A DNA stretch of 13,378 nt from Sphingomonadaceae bacterium (GTDB lineage: Bacteria > Pseudomonadota > Alphaproteobacteria > Sphingomonadales > Sphingomonadaceae): assembly GCA_947451875.1 (NCBI GenBank), contig CANGBE010000019.1, forward strand, positions 1 to 13,378, in the 5' to 3' direction. Below the pieces are notes generated by a model. It did not search any database, was not told the DNA's origin, and worked only from the letters and a program-made list of their open reading frames with translations. Numbering within the stretch: the first letter of the stretch is position 1; the number at the start of each line of letters is the position of its first letter. A program made the translations under genes and the position numbers. Of this stretch, positions 1 through 6,813 are shown piece by piece.

Positions 1-998
1 ACTTCGTAGCAGACCTTGTTCTCGCCCAAGGCATCCAGGTTGCGGCATCCATAGGCATCGTCGATGAAGCATGAATAGAAGTGTTCGCGGTACACGTCCG
101 AAGGCTTCTTGCCCTTGAGGTAGGCGTTCGAATGGGTCCATGCGCTGTGCTGTTCGTTGGCATAGTCTGCTCGTTCCAGCAGGTACGGAATCCAGCCAAT
201 GCCGCTTTCCGACATCGCGATCTTCAGCGGATAGCGTTGCAGCGCTCCCAGATGCAACCAGTCAGCCAGACCGATCGATACCGACATAGGCATCGTCGTG
301 ATCCACGCTTCAATCGGCGATTCATCGCTGGCGTGCGGCGATGCGTTACCGGCACCGATGTGCAGATTTATCGTCATATCGGTATCGGCGCAGGCCTTCC
401 ACATCGGCTCCCAGTATTCGTTGTGAATGCTCGGCAGGCCGCGCTTGGTCGGGTTTTCGTTGAACGAAACCGAGGTGCAGCCCAGCTTCGCCAGACGGTG
501 AATTTCGGCGACGGTGGCGTCGATATCCCATGCCGGCAGAATGCCGTTCATGATGAAACGGCCGGGAAAAGCCTGGCACCACTGGTGCCAGTGATAATCG
601 TTATAGGCCTGCACGTGGTTGACGGCATAGGTCTTGTCCGGCGCATTGCAGAACATCAGGCCGTCGAGCCCGATCAGCGTGCCGAAGTTGAGGCTGGCGG
701 CGATGCCGTTCACGTCCATATCGTCAACGCGGGCCGCCGGATCCCAGCAACCCTTGCGCAGCTGGTCGAGCGACGTCGGCTCCATGCCGTATTCTTCCTT
801 GGGACGGCCAACCACGCCATTCAGCGCCACTGAGGCCATCTTCAGCCCCTGATAGTCCCAATAGTTCGAACCGTTCGACTTCTGCTTGAACTGCGGCGCG
901 CTGGCGAGTGCCGCGCCTGTCAGGTGGTGCGTGAACAGATCACCCGGTTCGCTGATATGATCATCTACAGAGATGATCACCATGTCTTCCATTTTCAT
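1..998 (-). CDS. Amidohydrolase family protein (Amidohydro_2-like), 3' end cut off by window
   Basis: An open frame runs from an ATG at 998 to the left edge without a stop, giving 332 codons, so the C-terminus is missing. AAAGGA at 1005-1010 (minus strand) lies 6 nt before the ATG, which supports this start. The N-terminus reads MKMEDMVIISVDDHISEP; the Asp-Asp-His near residues 12-14 matches the first metal/active-site strand of the PF04909 (ACMSD-like) TIM-barrel amidohydrolases. WDPAARVDDMD near residue 84 and NLHIGAG (His213) are also typical. The sequence ends at ENKVCYEV, just before the DYPH-type segment I would expect from relatives. No signal peptide is seen, so it is probably cytoplasmic. 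Members hydrolyse or decarboxylate cyclic and aromatic-derived acids; the substrate here cannot be told. It is a single leftward gene with an operator-like palindrome about 140 bp upstream. Confidence 0.9.
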   Translation of the reverse strand, partial: MKMEDMVIISVDDHISEPGDLFTHHLTGAALASAPQFKQKSNGSNYWDYQGLKMASVALNGVVGRPKEEYGMEPTSLDQLRKGCWDPAARVDDMDVNGIAASLNFGTLIGLDGLMFCNAPDKTYAVNHVQAYNDYHWHQWCQAFPGRFIMNGILPAWDIDATVAEIHRLAKLGCTSVSFNENPTKRGLPSIHNEYWEPMWKACADTDMTINLHIGAGNASPHASDESPIEAWITTMPMSVSIGLADWLHLGALQRYPLKIAMSESGIGWIPYLLERADYANEQHSAWTHSNAYLKGKKPSDVYREHFYSCFIDDAYGCRNLDALGENKVCYE

Positions 999-1022
999 AA
1001 GGCATCCTTTCGGCAACTATGT

Positions 1023-1038
1023 TGCTCTTGCCAGAGCA
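1023..1038 (-). repeat. Short hairpin in the amidohydrolase mRNA leader
   Basis: TGCTCT at 1023-1028 and AGAGCA at 1033-1038 form a perfect 6-bp stem with a 4-nt TGCC loop. It lies 24 bp upstream of the amidohydrolase ATG, just outside the ribosome-binding site, and would be in its 5' UTR. No U-run follows. It could be a protein site or a leader structure, but a stem this short can also arise by chance. Confidence 0.35.
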
Positions 1039-1120
1039 TGGTCAGACCGAACGAAACTTGATTCAACGCAATTCCACTGTTGCCGCGCATGACTTCGCCC
1101 CGGCGTTGTTAGGGGTTGAG

Positions 1121-1146
1121 GTTGACACAGTTGACACGGTGTAAAC
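1121..1146. promoter_or_regulatory. Operator-like palindrome with additional half-site
   Basis: Positions 1130-1146 read GTTGACAC-G-GTGTAAAC, an 8+1+8 near-perfect palindrome with one mismatch between the arms. The half-site GTTGACAC is repeated directly upstream at 1121-1128, so the site looks like one dimer plus one half-site. This size and symmetry are typical of TetR- or GntR-type dimer operators. The nearest downstream gene in either direction is the leftward amidohydrolase, about 130 bp away. No regulator gene is in the window. The TTGACA cores have no good -10 partner at 16-18 bp on the plus strand, so an operator fits better than a sigma-70 promoter. Confidence 0.5.
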
Positions 1147-1427
1147 CTCGCGGCTGGTGCCTGAAACTGAGGATTTCTGAGGTTCTCAGGGGTTTTCCGC
1201 GAGAATTGCAGATTAGGAAATTAGGAGGAAAACGCTCCGCTTCTCCTTCATACCTCGACTATGGCAAAAGTGCTGAGATTAGGAAATGGGATTTTCGCAA
1301 ATGCTGCTGCTGGAGCGGCAAGTGCCTGTTGCACTACCTCTTCCTGCCTTTCCACCCAAATCGAGACGCATTAGAAATTGGGTGGCCGGCAGCACAAACA
1401 CATTCGCCTTGCCGGGATCATGTTGGG

Positions 1428-1955
1428 TTATTGGTAACCGACATTCACCGTAAAACTGCCGCTGTAGGTGCCGGGTGTCTGCGTTGATGGCAAAGTGACT
1501 GTGCCACCGACATTGAGCGTAAGGCTGCCAGCTGAACCAATCACCGCACCACTCAGTGCGGCACCGCTGGCCTTGTCCGGAGATAGGGTGACCGCGAGCG
1601 TTGATGCAGCGGGCCCAGTCATCGTCAGCGTGCCAACGGTGATGTTGATGGCCTGCGCGCTCTCACCGCCGATGGCGAACTTGCCGCGTGTGGTGGCGAT
1701 GCCGGTAAGCCCAACTGCTGTGCCCGTCGCAACTGTGTCAGCTGTGTTGGCAATGACTACAGTTGCCGAACCGGTCGACGGCAGAACCACACGGCCAAAT
1801 TGCAGGTCGGCAGTCTTGGCGATGGTGATCGGGCGAATGATTGTTGCCGAACCGGAGGCTGAAGTGCTGGCGGTCGCCTGAGCAAAAGCAGTGCCCGAGC
1901 CAGCCAATATGCCAGTAGCTATGGCAGCAGCCATAATGATCTTTTGGAAACGCAT
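1428..1955 (-). CDS. Exported DUF4402 domain protein
   Basis: This is a 175-residue protein. The frame extends upstream to a TTG at 1985, but the ATG at 1955 is preferred because a signal peptide starts exactly there: MRFQK basic end, hydrophobic MAAAIATGILAG core, and a likely cut after TAFA or FAQA near residues 24-27. The mature part is rich in Ala, Gly, Ser and Thr. It begins with a SGSATIIRPITI strand followed by LQFGRV, and ends with GTYSGSFTVNVGYQ, the layout of DUF4402 (PF14352) beta-sandwich proteins. Such proteins are secreted or surface-exposed and often resemble fimbrial subunits; their function is unknown. No cysteine is present in the mature chain and no chaperone/usher gene is adjacent. 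It appears monocistronic, with its own 180-bp upstream region. Confidence 0.85.
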   Translation of the reverse strand: MRFQKIIMAAAIATGILAGSGTAFAQATASTSASGSATIIRPITIAKTADLQFGRVVLPSTGSATVVIANTADTVATGTAVGLTGIATTRGKFAIGGESAQAINITVGTLTMTGPAASTLAVTLSPDKASGAALSGAVIGSAGSLTLNVGGTVTLPSTQTPGTYSGSFTVNVGYQ

Positions 1956-1995
1956 AGTAGAACTAATTCCGCCTAATTCCCGCAACTGCTGCGAG

Positions 1996-2030
1996 AAGTA
2001 CCCCGTGAAATCGGACTTAACCCCGTACTT
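1996..2030 (-). promoter_or_regulatory. Paired repeats upstream of the DUF4402 gene
   Basis: ACCCCGT occurs at 2000-2006 and again at 2020-2026 (ACGGGGT on the coding strand), exactly 20 bp apart, about two helical turns. The same block is bounded by AAGTAC at 1996-2001 and GTACTT at 2025-2030, an inverted pair. It lies about 41 bp before the DUF4402 ATG. An 11-bp palindrome GCTTATTAAGC lies further upstream at 2061-2071 in AT-rich DNA. The arrangement suits a tandem regulator site or a structured leader. No convincing -35/-10 pair could be assigned. The function is inferred only from position and symmetry. Confidence 0.4.
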
Positions 2031-2135
2031 ACGGTCGCAAAGGTTCCCCCCAATGAATTGGCTTATTAAGCTGAAATACTTGGTAATTGCTTAACGACCT
2101 CTCAACCATGTTACAGTGAAGGAATGTGGTCGGCC

Positions 2136-2834
2136 TTACCCAAACACCTCGTCACAAAGCCCCATCAGCGCCGCCCAGCTTTGCCGGTCTGCGCTGGCAT
2201 CATAGGCAATTGCCGCCATGCCGCGGGCGTCGCTGCCGGGGTCGGTGAAGCCGTGTTTGACGCCTGAATATGCGTGGAAGTGCCAGTTCGCCTGAACCGC
2301 GTCCATTTCCTCCCAGAAGGCGAGGACTTGCTCGCGCGGGGCTAAGGGATCGCTGTCGCCATGGCTGACGAGCACGCGGGGCTTGATGGGGGCTTCGGCC
2401 TTGCGATCGGTGCTAAGGATGCCGTGGAAGCTGGCGACAAGGGCGAGGTCTTCGCCAGCGCGTGCCGCCTCCAGCACTGCCTGTCCGCCCATGCAATAGC
2501 CGATTGCCGCCAGTTTTAGGCCCGCTGTGGCTTCGTGGCTTCTGAGGGTAGTAATCGCCGCTGAAAGTCTCGCGCGGTAGTGATCGACATCGCTTCGCAG
2601 CTTATCGGCCAAGGGGCGTGATGCCTCGAAGTTTTCGACCGTCTCGCCATAGAAATCGGCGATCAGGGCGACGAAACCCGCTGCCCTCAGCATCTCAGCG
2701 CGCCGTTCGATGGCGGGGGTGACATTGGCGATGGTCGGGAAGACGACGATGGCACCCCGCGCAGCGCCCATGGGCCGCGCCAGCCAGCCGGTCAGGGCCG
2801 TGCCGCGATCCGCATAGTCGATCCGCTCAAGCAT
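2136..2834 (-). CDS. Dienelactone hydrolase family alpha/beta-hydrolase
   Basis: A 232-residue cytoplasmic alpha/beta-hydrolase. The nucleophile elbow is GYCMGG with Cys114, the hallmark of the dienelactone hydrolase family (PF01738), where most alpha/beta-hydrolases have Ser. The triad is completed by an Asp in SHGDSDPLAP (Asp162, less likely Asp160) and His194 in KHGF. The length is normal for the family. Classical members open dienelactone in chlorocatechol degradation, but no other catechol-pathway gene is nearby, so the natural substrate is unknown. Its ATG (2832-2834) overlaps the stop of the cysteine synthase gene by one base (TAATG), which suggests coupled translation as the last gene of the MFS-cysK operon. 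No signal peptide is seen. Confidence 0.9.
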   Translation of the reverse strand: MLERIDYADRGTALTGWLARPMGAARGAIVVFPTIANVTPAIERRAEMLRAAGFVALIADFYGETVENFEASRPLADKLRSDVDHYRARLSAAITTLRSHEATAGLKLAAIGYCMGGQAVLEAARAGEDLALVASFHGILSTDRKAEAPIKPRVLVSHGDSDPLAPREQVLAFWEEMDAVQANWHFHAYSGVKHGFTDPGSDARGMAAIAYDASADRQSWAALMGLCDEVFG

Positions 2835-3751
2835 TATTCAGGCAGGAAATCGGCTACCGAAAGATATCGTTCGCCGGTGTCGTAATTGAACCCGAGCACC
2901 CGGCTACCCGCAGGCAGGCTGGGCAGCTTTTGTGCGATGGCCGCCAGTGTCGCGCCTGAGCTGATGCCCACCAACATACCTTCTACCGTCGCGCTGCGGC
3001 GGGCCCATTCCTTGGCGTCGGCCGGATCGACCTGGATCGCGCCGTCGATCGACTGGGTGTGCAGGTTGCCCGGAATGAAGCCCGCGCCGATGCCCTGGAT
3101 CGGGTGCGGGGCAGGTTGTCCGCCCGAGATCACCGGCGAGAGCGTCGGTTCCACCGCATAGGCCTTCATGCCCGGCCATGCCTGCTTGAGCGTTTCCGCG
3201 CAGCCGGTCAGATGGCCGCCAGTGCCGACGCCAGTAATTAGCGCGTCGATGGGCGTGTCGGCAAAGTCTGTGAGGATTTCCTGCGCGGTAGTGCGGACGT
3301 GGACTTCGATGTTGGCAGGGTTCTCAAACTGCTGCGGCATCCACGATCCGGGGATCTCGTTTAGCAGTTCAACGGCACGAGCGATCGCGCCCTTCATGCC
3401 CTTTTCACGCGGGGTAAGATCAAAGGTTGCGCCATAGGCGAGCATCAACCGGCGGCGCTCGATCGACATCGAATCAGGCATGACAAGTATTAGTTTGTAG
3501 CCCTTGACCGCCGCTACCATGGCGAGGCCGATGCCGGTGTTGCCGCTGGTCGGCTCGATGATCGTGCCGCCGGGCTTTAGGCTACCGTCTTTTTCCGCGG
3601 CTTCGATCATAGCAAGACCGATCCGGTCCTTGATCGAACCGCCGGGATTGGCGCGCTCGCACTTTATCCAGACTTCGTGATCCGGGAACAGCCGCGAGAG
3701 ACGGATATGCGGGGTGCCGCCGATGGTTGCGAGGATTGATTCCGCTTTCAT
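2834..3751 (-). CDS. cysK: Cysteine synthase (O-acetylserine sulfhydrylase)
   Basis: A 305-residue PLP fold-type II enzyme that makes L-cysteine from O-acetylserine and sulfide. The PLP lysine is Lys41 in GGSIKDR. The substrate loop TSGNTG is at residues 68-73, the phosphate-binding GTGGH at 176-180, IQGIGAGFIP near 218-227 and GISSGA at 262-267. NPANIEVHVRTT near 144-155 is CysK-like. TSGNTG favours a true O-acetylserine enzyme over SbnA-type diaminopropionate synthases. CysK and CysM types are hard to separate by eye. The ATG overlaps the TGA of the upstream MFS gene as ATGA, and its stop overlaps the start of the hydrolase, so it is the middle gene of a tight operon. No cysE or other sulfur-assimilation gene is present. 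Confidence 0.92.
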   Translation of the reverse strand: MKAESILATIGGTPHIRLSRLFPDHEVWIKCERANPGGSIKDRIGLAMIEAAEKDGSLKPGGTIIEPTSGNTGIGLAMVAAVKGYKLILVMPDSMSIERRRLMLAYGATFDLTPREKGMKGAIARAVELLNEIPGSWMPQQFENPANIEVHVRTTAQEILTDFADTPIDALITGVGTGGHLTGCAETLKQAWPGMKAYAVEPTLSPVISGGQPAPHPIQGIGAGFIPGNLHTQSIDGAIQVDPADAKEWARRSATVEGMLVGISSGATLAAIAQKLPSLPAGSRVLGFNYDTGERYLSVADFLPE

Positions 3752-5016
3752 GCTTCCTGCTCCTTATGGCGATAGTGCGGTGCAAAGCTCCGCGCGTTGC
3801 GCAACTCCGGGAATATTACTGCCCATGTAGCAGTGATCAATATGGCGGCGACACCGCCGAATGCAACGGCCCCAACCGCGCCAAGCAGCGAGGCAAACAG
3901 GCCGGATTGCATCTCGCCCAATTCGTTTGAGGCGGATATCGCCAACCCGGAGATCGAGCTCACCCGGCCGCGCATCGCATCGGGCGTGTTAAGCTGAACT
4001 AGCGTGCTGCGGATGAACACCGAAACCATGTCTGCAGCGCCTAGCAGTACCAGCATCACTAGCGACAAGGCGTAACTTGTCGACAGGCCAAAGGCGACGG
4101 TTGCTGCACCGAAAGCCACGACTGACCACAGCATCTTGTCACCGACATTCCGTTCAATCGGCCGCCATGACAGCACCAGTCCGATAATTGCCGCCCCCAC
4201 TGAGGGCGCAGCACGCATTATGCCAAGGCCCTCGGATCCAACGTGCAGGATGTCACGCGCATAGACCGGCAGCAGCGCAGTCGCGCCGCCAAGCAGTACG
4301 GCGAACAGATCGAGCGTGATGCAACCGAGCAGAAAACGCTCGTGCCAGACGAAAGCGAAGCCCTCCTTGATCTGGAGCAGAGGGTGCAAGTCGCGATTGC
4401 CGGCGATCGGTGGCAGCTTGCGCACAGCGGCGACTGATACACACGAAACCAAAAGAAGCGCTGTAGCGGTCCAATAGGGCAAGTCAGCTTGGGCAGCGAA
4501 CAACAGTCCTGCCGCAGCTGGACCCGCAACGGCGCCGATCTGCCACGACATTGAGCTCATCGCGATCGCGCGTGGCATCAGGTTTGCGGGGACAACATTG
4601 GGCAGGATCGCGCCCAGTGAAGGGCCAACAAATACCCGCGCCGTGCCGTGCATTGCCGCGAGAATATAGAGTGCCAGCAACGTAACGTGGCCACTTCGCG
4701 TAACCAGTGCCAGCATCAGCGCCATGACCACGTCGATGCCGATGGCGAGCGTCGCAACTCTGCGTCGGTCAAACCGGTCCGCCACGAGACCGGCGAGCGG
4801 TGTCAGAAAGAACAGCGGAATGAACTGCACCAGACCGAGGATGCCGAGCTGCAGCGAAGCCTGCGGGATCGACATGCCGTAAACACCGCGCGCGACATCA
4901 TAGAGCTGATAGCCGATGATTACGACCATGCCGGTCGTCGCCAGCGTCGAGCAGAATCGCCCGAGCCAAAGCAGGCGGAAATCACGAATCTGTATGGGGG
5001 AGGTTGGTTCGCTCAC
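3748..5016 (-). CDS. MFS transporter, EntS/MFS_3-like exporter
   Basis: A 422-residue inner-membrane protein with many hydrophobic segments, consistent with the usual 12-helix MFS fold. GLVADRFDRRRV (residues 76-87) is the MFS motif A in loop 2-3. RNVGDKMLW in the second half and TPDAMRGRVSSISGLA near the C-terminal bundle are typical of the MFS_3 (PF05977) exporter group that includes the enterobactin exporter EntS. The start is a GTG at 5016; a TGA lies directly before it in frame, so no upstream start is possible, and the next Met is residue 30 inside the first helix. The ribosome site is weak. It is the first gene of a three-gene operon, and its stop overlaps the cysK ATG. The transported substrate is unknown; a cysteine-pathway metabolite or siderophore-like compound is possible from context only. 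Confidence 0.88.
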   Translation of the reverse strand: MSEPTSPIQIRDFRLLWLGRFCSTLATTGMVVIIGYQLYDVARGVYGMSIPQASLQLGILGLVQFIPLFFLTPLAGLVADRFDRRRVATLAIGIDVVMALMLALVTRSGHVTLLALYILAAMHGTARVFVGPSLGAILPNVVPANLMPRAIAMSSMSWQIGAVAGPAAAGLLFAAQADLPYWTATALLLVSCVSVAAVRKLPPIAGNRDLHPLLQIKEGFAFVWHERFLLGCITLDLFAVLLGGATALLPVYARDILHVGSEGLGIMRAAPSVGAAIIGLVLSWRPIERNVGDKMLWSVVAFGAATVAFGLSTSYALSLVMLVLLGAADMVSVFIRSTLVQLNTPDAMRGRVSSISGLAISASNELGEMQSGLFASLLGAVGAVAFGGVAAILITATWAVIFPELRNARSFAPHYRHKEQEA

Positions 5017-5047
5017 TCAGCCGTGATGGCAGCGCGCGCGGGCCTTG

Positions 5048-5063
5048 CCAAGCCGAGGCTTGG
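5048..5063. repeat. Perfect inverted repeat between PilZ gene and MFS operon
   Basis: CCAAGCC at 5048-5054 and GGCTTGG at 5057-5063 are perfectly complementary around a 2-bp centre, so the RNA would fold as a 6-bp stem with a CGAG or CTCG tetraloop. It sits in the 81-bp gap after the PilZ stop and 32 bp before the MFS GTG, on the coding strand of both. No U-run follows on the minus strand, so it is not a standard intrinsic terminator. It could be a leader structure or a protein-binding palindrome for the MFS-cysK operon. Confidence 0.45.
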
Positions 5064-5097
5064 TTGATGCACGTAAACGAAAGCTATTCAGCAAATA

Positions 5098-5436
5098 TCA
5101 GCGTGATTTGCGCAGGCGCGGGTTGGGCTGAAGCAGGTCGATCAGGACGAAGAAGTCTTCCGGCCTGATGATGCGTTCAAACTGGAAGCCGGCGCGGTCT
5201 TCGCCCACCCAGATCAGGTGCGCTTCGATTCGGCCGACCTTAGGTAGACGGATCGTCACGCGCTCGCCGCGGCCAAGCGGCACTGCGCCATCAACCATGA
5301 AGCCCTGCGCCGAAATGTTGACGATGTGCAGGTGCATGTCGCCCAAGCGGCGATGTTCACCGATGACGGGGCAATCGACCGGATGCCGCGCAGCGCGCCG
5401 CATATCGGTGACGGAGAGTTGTGCTCCAACTGACAT
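5098..5436 (-). CDS. Single-domain PilZ protein (probable c-di-GMP receptor)
   Basis: A 112-residue stand-alone PilZ domain (PF07238). The c-di-GMP-binding pair is visible: RRAAR (Arg13 and Arg17, RxxxR) followed by HPVD, and NISAQG (Asn40, Ser42, Gly45, the D/NxSxxG motif). Both needed motifs are intact, so ligand binding is likely. The protein is soluble, has no other domain, and would act by binding a partner. ATG 5436 is the only start after an in-frame TAG upstream. AAGGAG lies 13 nt away, rather far, and a weaker GGCGGA lies 2 nt away. It follows tyrS on the same strand after a 105-bp gap containing a hairpin, so it may have its own promoter. Its target is unknown. Confidence 0.9.
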   Translation of the reverse strand: MSVGAQLSVTDMRRAARHPVDCPVIGEHRRLGDMHLHIVNISAQGFMVDGAVPLGRGERVTIRLPKVGRIEAHLIWVGEDRAGFQFERIIRPEDFFVLIDLLQPNPRLRKSR

Positions 5437-5459
5437 ATTCCGCCATCCGCTCCTTGGCT

Positions 5460-5482
5460 AAATCTCTTACCGGCAGAGATTT
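5460..5482 (-). repeat. 8-bp hairpin in the leader of the PilZ gene
   Basis: AAATCTCT at 5460-5467 and AGAGATTT at 5475-5482 form a perfect 8-bp stem with a 7-nt loop. On the coding (minus) strand it is followed by AGCCAAGGAG, so the candidate ribosome site sits 4 nt after the stem and 23 bp separate the stem from the ATG. No U-run follows on either strand, which argues against a terminator for tyrS. It may be an operator or an RNA structure affecting PilZ translation. Confidence 0.45.
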
Positions 5483-5541
5483 GCCGCAAAATGGCGAAAA
5501 AAGAGTAAAGTCTGTCGAAATTTTTCCGGGCCAGTTAGGCA

Positions 5542-6768
5542 TCAGGCGGGGCGCAGGACCCCGTGTTTCTTCTTGCCGGACGAGATCCGCACCTCGCAAC
5601 CTCCCGAAATATGGTAGTTTTCACTTGTAACGCCGACGCCATCGAGCTTCGCACCGCCACCGGCAATTAATCTTTTCGCTTCACCTCGACTGGCAGCGAA
5701 TCCGATGCCAACGAGGGCGTCGATGATGCTGATTCCCTTTGCAGGCAGGCCGAACACCGGCAAATCCTCTCCAACTCCACCCGAACCGAAAGTTGCCGAA
5801 GCAGTTGATTCGGCAGCACGCGCGGCCTCATCACCGCGGCACAGCTTGGTCACTTCATTGGCAAGCACCACTTTGGCGGCATTGATTTCGCTGCCAGCCA
5901 AGCTTTCCAGCCGGGCAATCTCATCCAGGGGCAGGTCGGTGAACAGGCGCAGGAACTTGCCGACATCGCGATCATCGGTGTTGCGCCAGTATTGCCAGAA
6001 GTCATAGGCAGGCAGCTGCTCTTCGTTAAGCCAGACTGCGCCGGCCGCCGTCTTGCCCATTTTGGCCCCGTCAGCCGTGGTCAGCAGCGGGGTGGTGAGG
6101 CCGAAAAGCTCCTTGCCTTCCATCCGGCGGGTCAGCTCAATGCCGTTGATGATATTGCCCCACTGGTCCGATCCGCCCATCTGCAAGCGGCAGCCGTGAC
6201 GCAGCGCCAGTTCGCGGAAATCGTAGGCCTGCAGGATCATGTAGTTGAATTCGAGGAAAGTCAGCGGCTGCTCGCGATCAAGCCGCAGCTTCACCGAATC
6301 GAAAGTGAGCATCCGGTTGATGGTGAAATGCGGGCCTACGGTACGCAGCAGATCGACATAGCCGAGTGCGGAGAGCCACTCGTCATTATCGACCATGATC
6401 GCGTCGGTCGGGCCGTCACCGAATGTCAGCAGGCGTTCAAACACCTTACGGATCGAGGCGATGTTGGCCTGGATGCCATCGGCGGTCAGCATCTTGCGGC
6501 TTTCATCCTTGCCCGAAGGATCGCCCACCTTGGTCGTACCGCCACCCATGACGACGATCGGCTTGTGCCCGGCCTGCTGCAGGCGGCGCAGCATCATGAT
6601 CTGCACAAGGCTGCCAATATGCAGCGATGGCGCTGTCGCATCGAAGCCGATATAGCCCGGGATCACAGCCGTATTCGCCAACTTGTCCAGCCCTTCGGCA
6701 TAGGTAAGCTGGTGGATGTAACCGCGTTCGGACAGAGTGCGGAGCAGGGTAGATGTGTAGTTTGTCAT
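5542..6768 (-). CDS. tyrS: Tyrosyl-tRNA synthetase
   Basis: A 408-residue class Ic aminoacyl-tRNA synthetase that charges tRNA-Tyr with tyrosine in the cytoplasm. The frame stays open upstream to 7308, but that part is the antisense of the DOMON-like gene; the start is ATG 6768 (MTNYTS), giving the family's normal length. The HIGH signature appears as HIGS at residues 50-53, after YIGFDATAPSL. The tyrosine/adenylate loop GSDQWGN is at 199-205. The KMSKS loop appears as KMGKT at 236-240, as in other bacterial TyrRS with KFGKT-like forms. A C-terminal S4 RNA-binding domain spans about 345-408. The gene is divergent from the DOMON-like gene with only 45 bp between starts, so its promoter probably reaches into that gene. 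The ribosome site is weak. Confidence 0.97.
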   Translation of the reverse strand: MTNYTSTLLRTLSERGYIHQLTYAEGLDKLANTAVIPGYIGFDATAPSLHIGSLVQIMMLRRLQQAGHKPIVVMGGGTTKVGDPSGKDESRKMLTADGIQANIASIRKVFERLLTFGDGPTDAIMVDNDEWLSALGYVDLLRTVGPHFTINRMLTFDSVKLRLDREQPLTFLEFNYMILQAYDFRELALRHGCRLQMGGSDQWGNIINGIELTRRMEGKELFGLTTPLLTTADGAKMGKTAAGAVWLNEEQLPAYDFWQYWRNTDDRDVGKFLRLFTDLPLDEIARLESLAGSEINAAKVVLANEVTKLCRGDEAARAAESTASATFGSGGVGEDLPVFGLPAKGISIIDALVGIGFAASRGEAKRLIAGGGAKLDGVGVTSENYHISGGCEVRISSGKKKHGVLRPA

Positions 6769-6813
6769 GGTGTGTTCCGGTTTCGGGCGCGCGCCTAGCA
6801 CGAGGAAGCGCGC

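Larger units (their letters stand above)
999..1427. other. Non-coding intergenic region between amidohydrolase and DUF4402 genes
   Basis: This 429-bp stretch is lower in GC than its surroundings and I see no convincing gene. It holds the leader of the leftward amidohydrolase (ribosome site and a short hairpin at 1023-1038), an operator-like palindrome with an extra half-site at 1121-1146, a small CTGAG/CTCAG inverted repeat at 1177-1189, and two copies of AGATTAGGAAAT at 1210-1221 and 1276-1287. A plus-strand frame from a TTG at 1116 to 1487 exists, but it has no recognisable domain and runs into the DUF4402 gene on the other strand. The 3' side receives the end of the DUF4402 transcript; no strong U-tract terminator is visible there. 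Confidence 0.7.

Noticed and set aside
81..833. 250-codon plus-strand frame opposite the amidohydrolase
   Set aside because: It lies wholly antisense to a gene with clear family motifs, and its translation is Arg/His-rich with no recognisable domain.
1398..1427. Intrinsic terminator after the DUF4402 gene
   Set aside because: CCGGCA/TGCCGG can pair, but the loop is long (18 nt) and no U-run follows.
1116..1487. 123-codon plus-strand frame in the intergenic region
   Set aside because: It starts at a TTG inside the operator-like repeats, has no ribosome site or domain, and runs into the DUF4402 gene on the other strand.
2027..2060. GGAAC motif upstream of DUF4402 as a sigma-EcfG (general stress) promoter
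   Set aside because: There is no CGTT at 16-17 bp; the nearest GTT is too far away.
2834..3751. SbnA-type diaminopropionate (siderophore) synthase instead of CysK
   Set aside because: The intact TSGNTG substrate loop fits O-acetylserine sulfhydrylase, and no SbnB partner gene is present.
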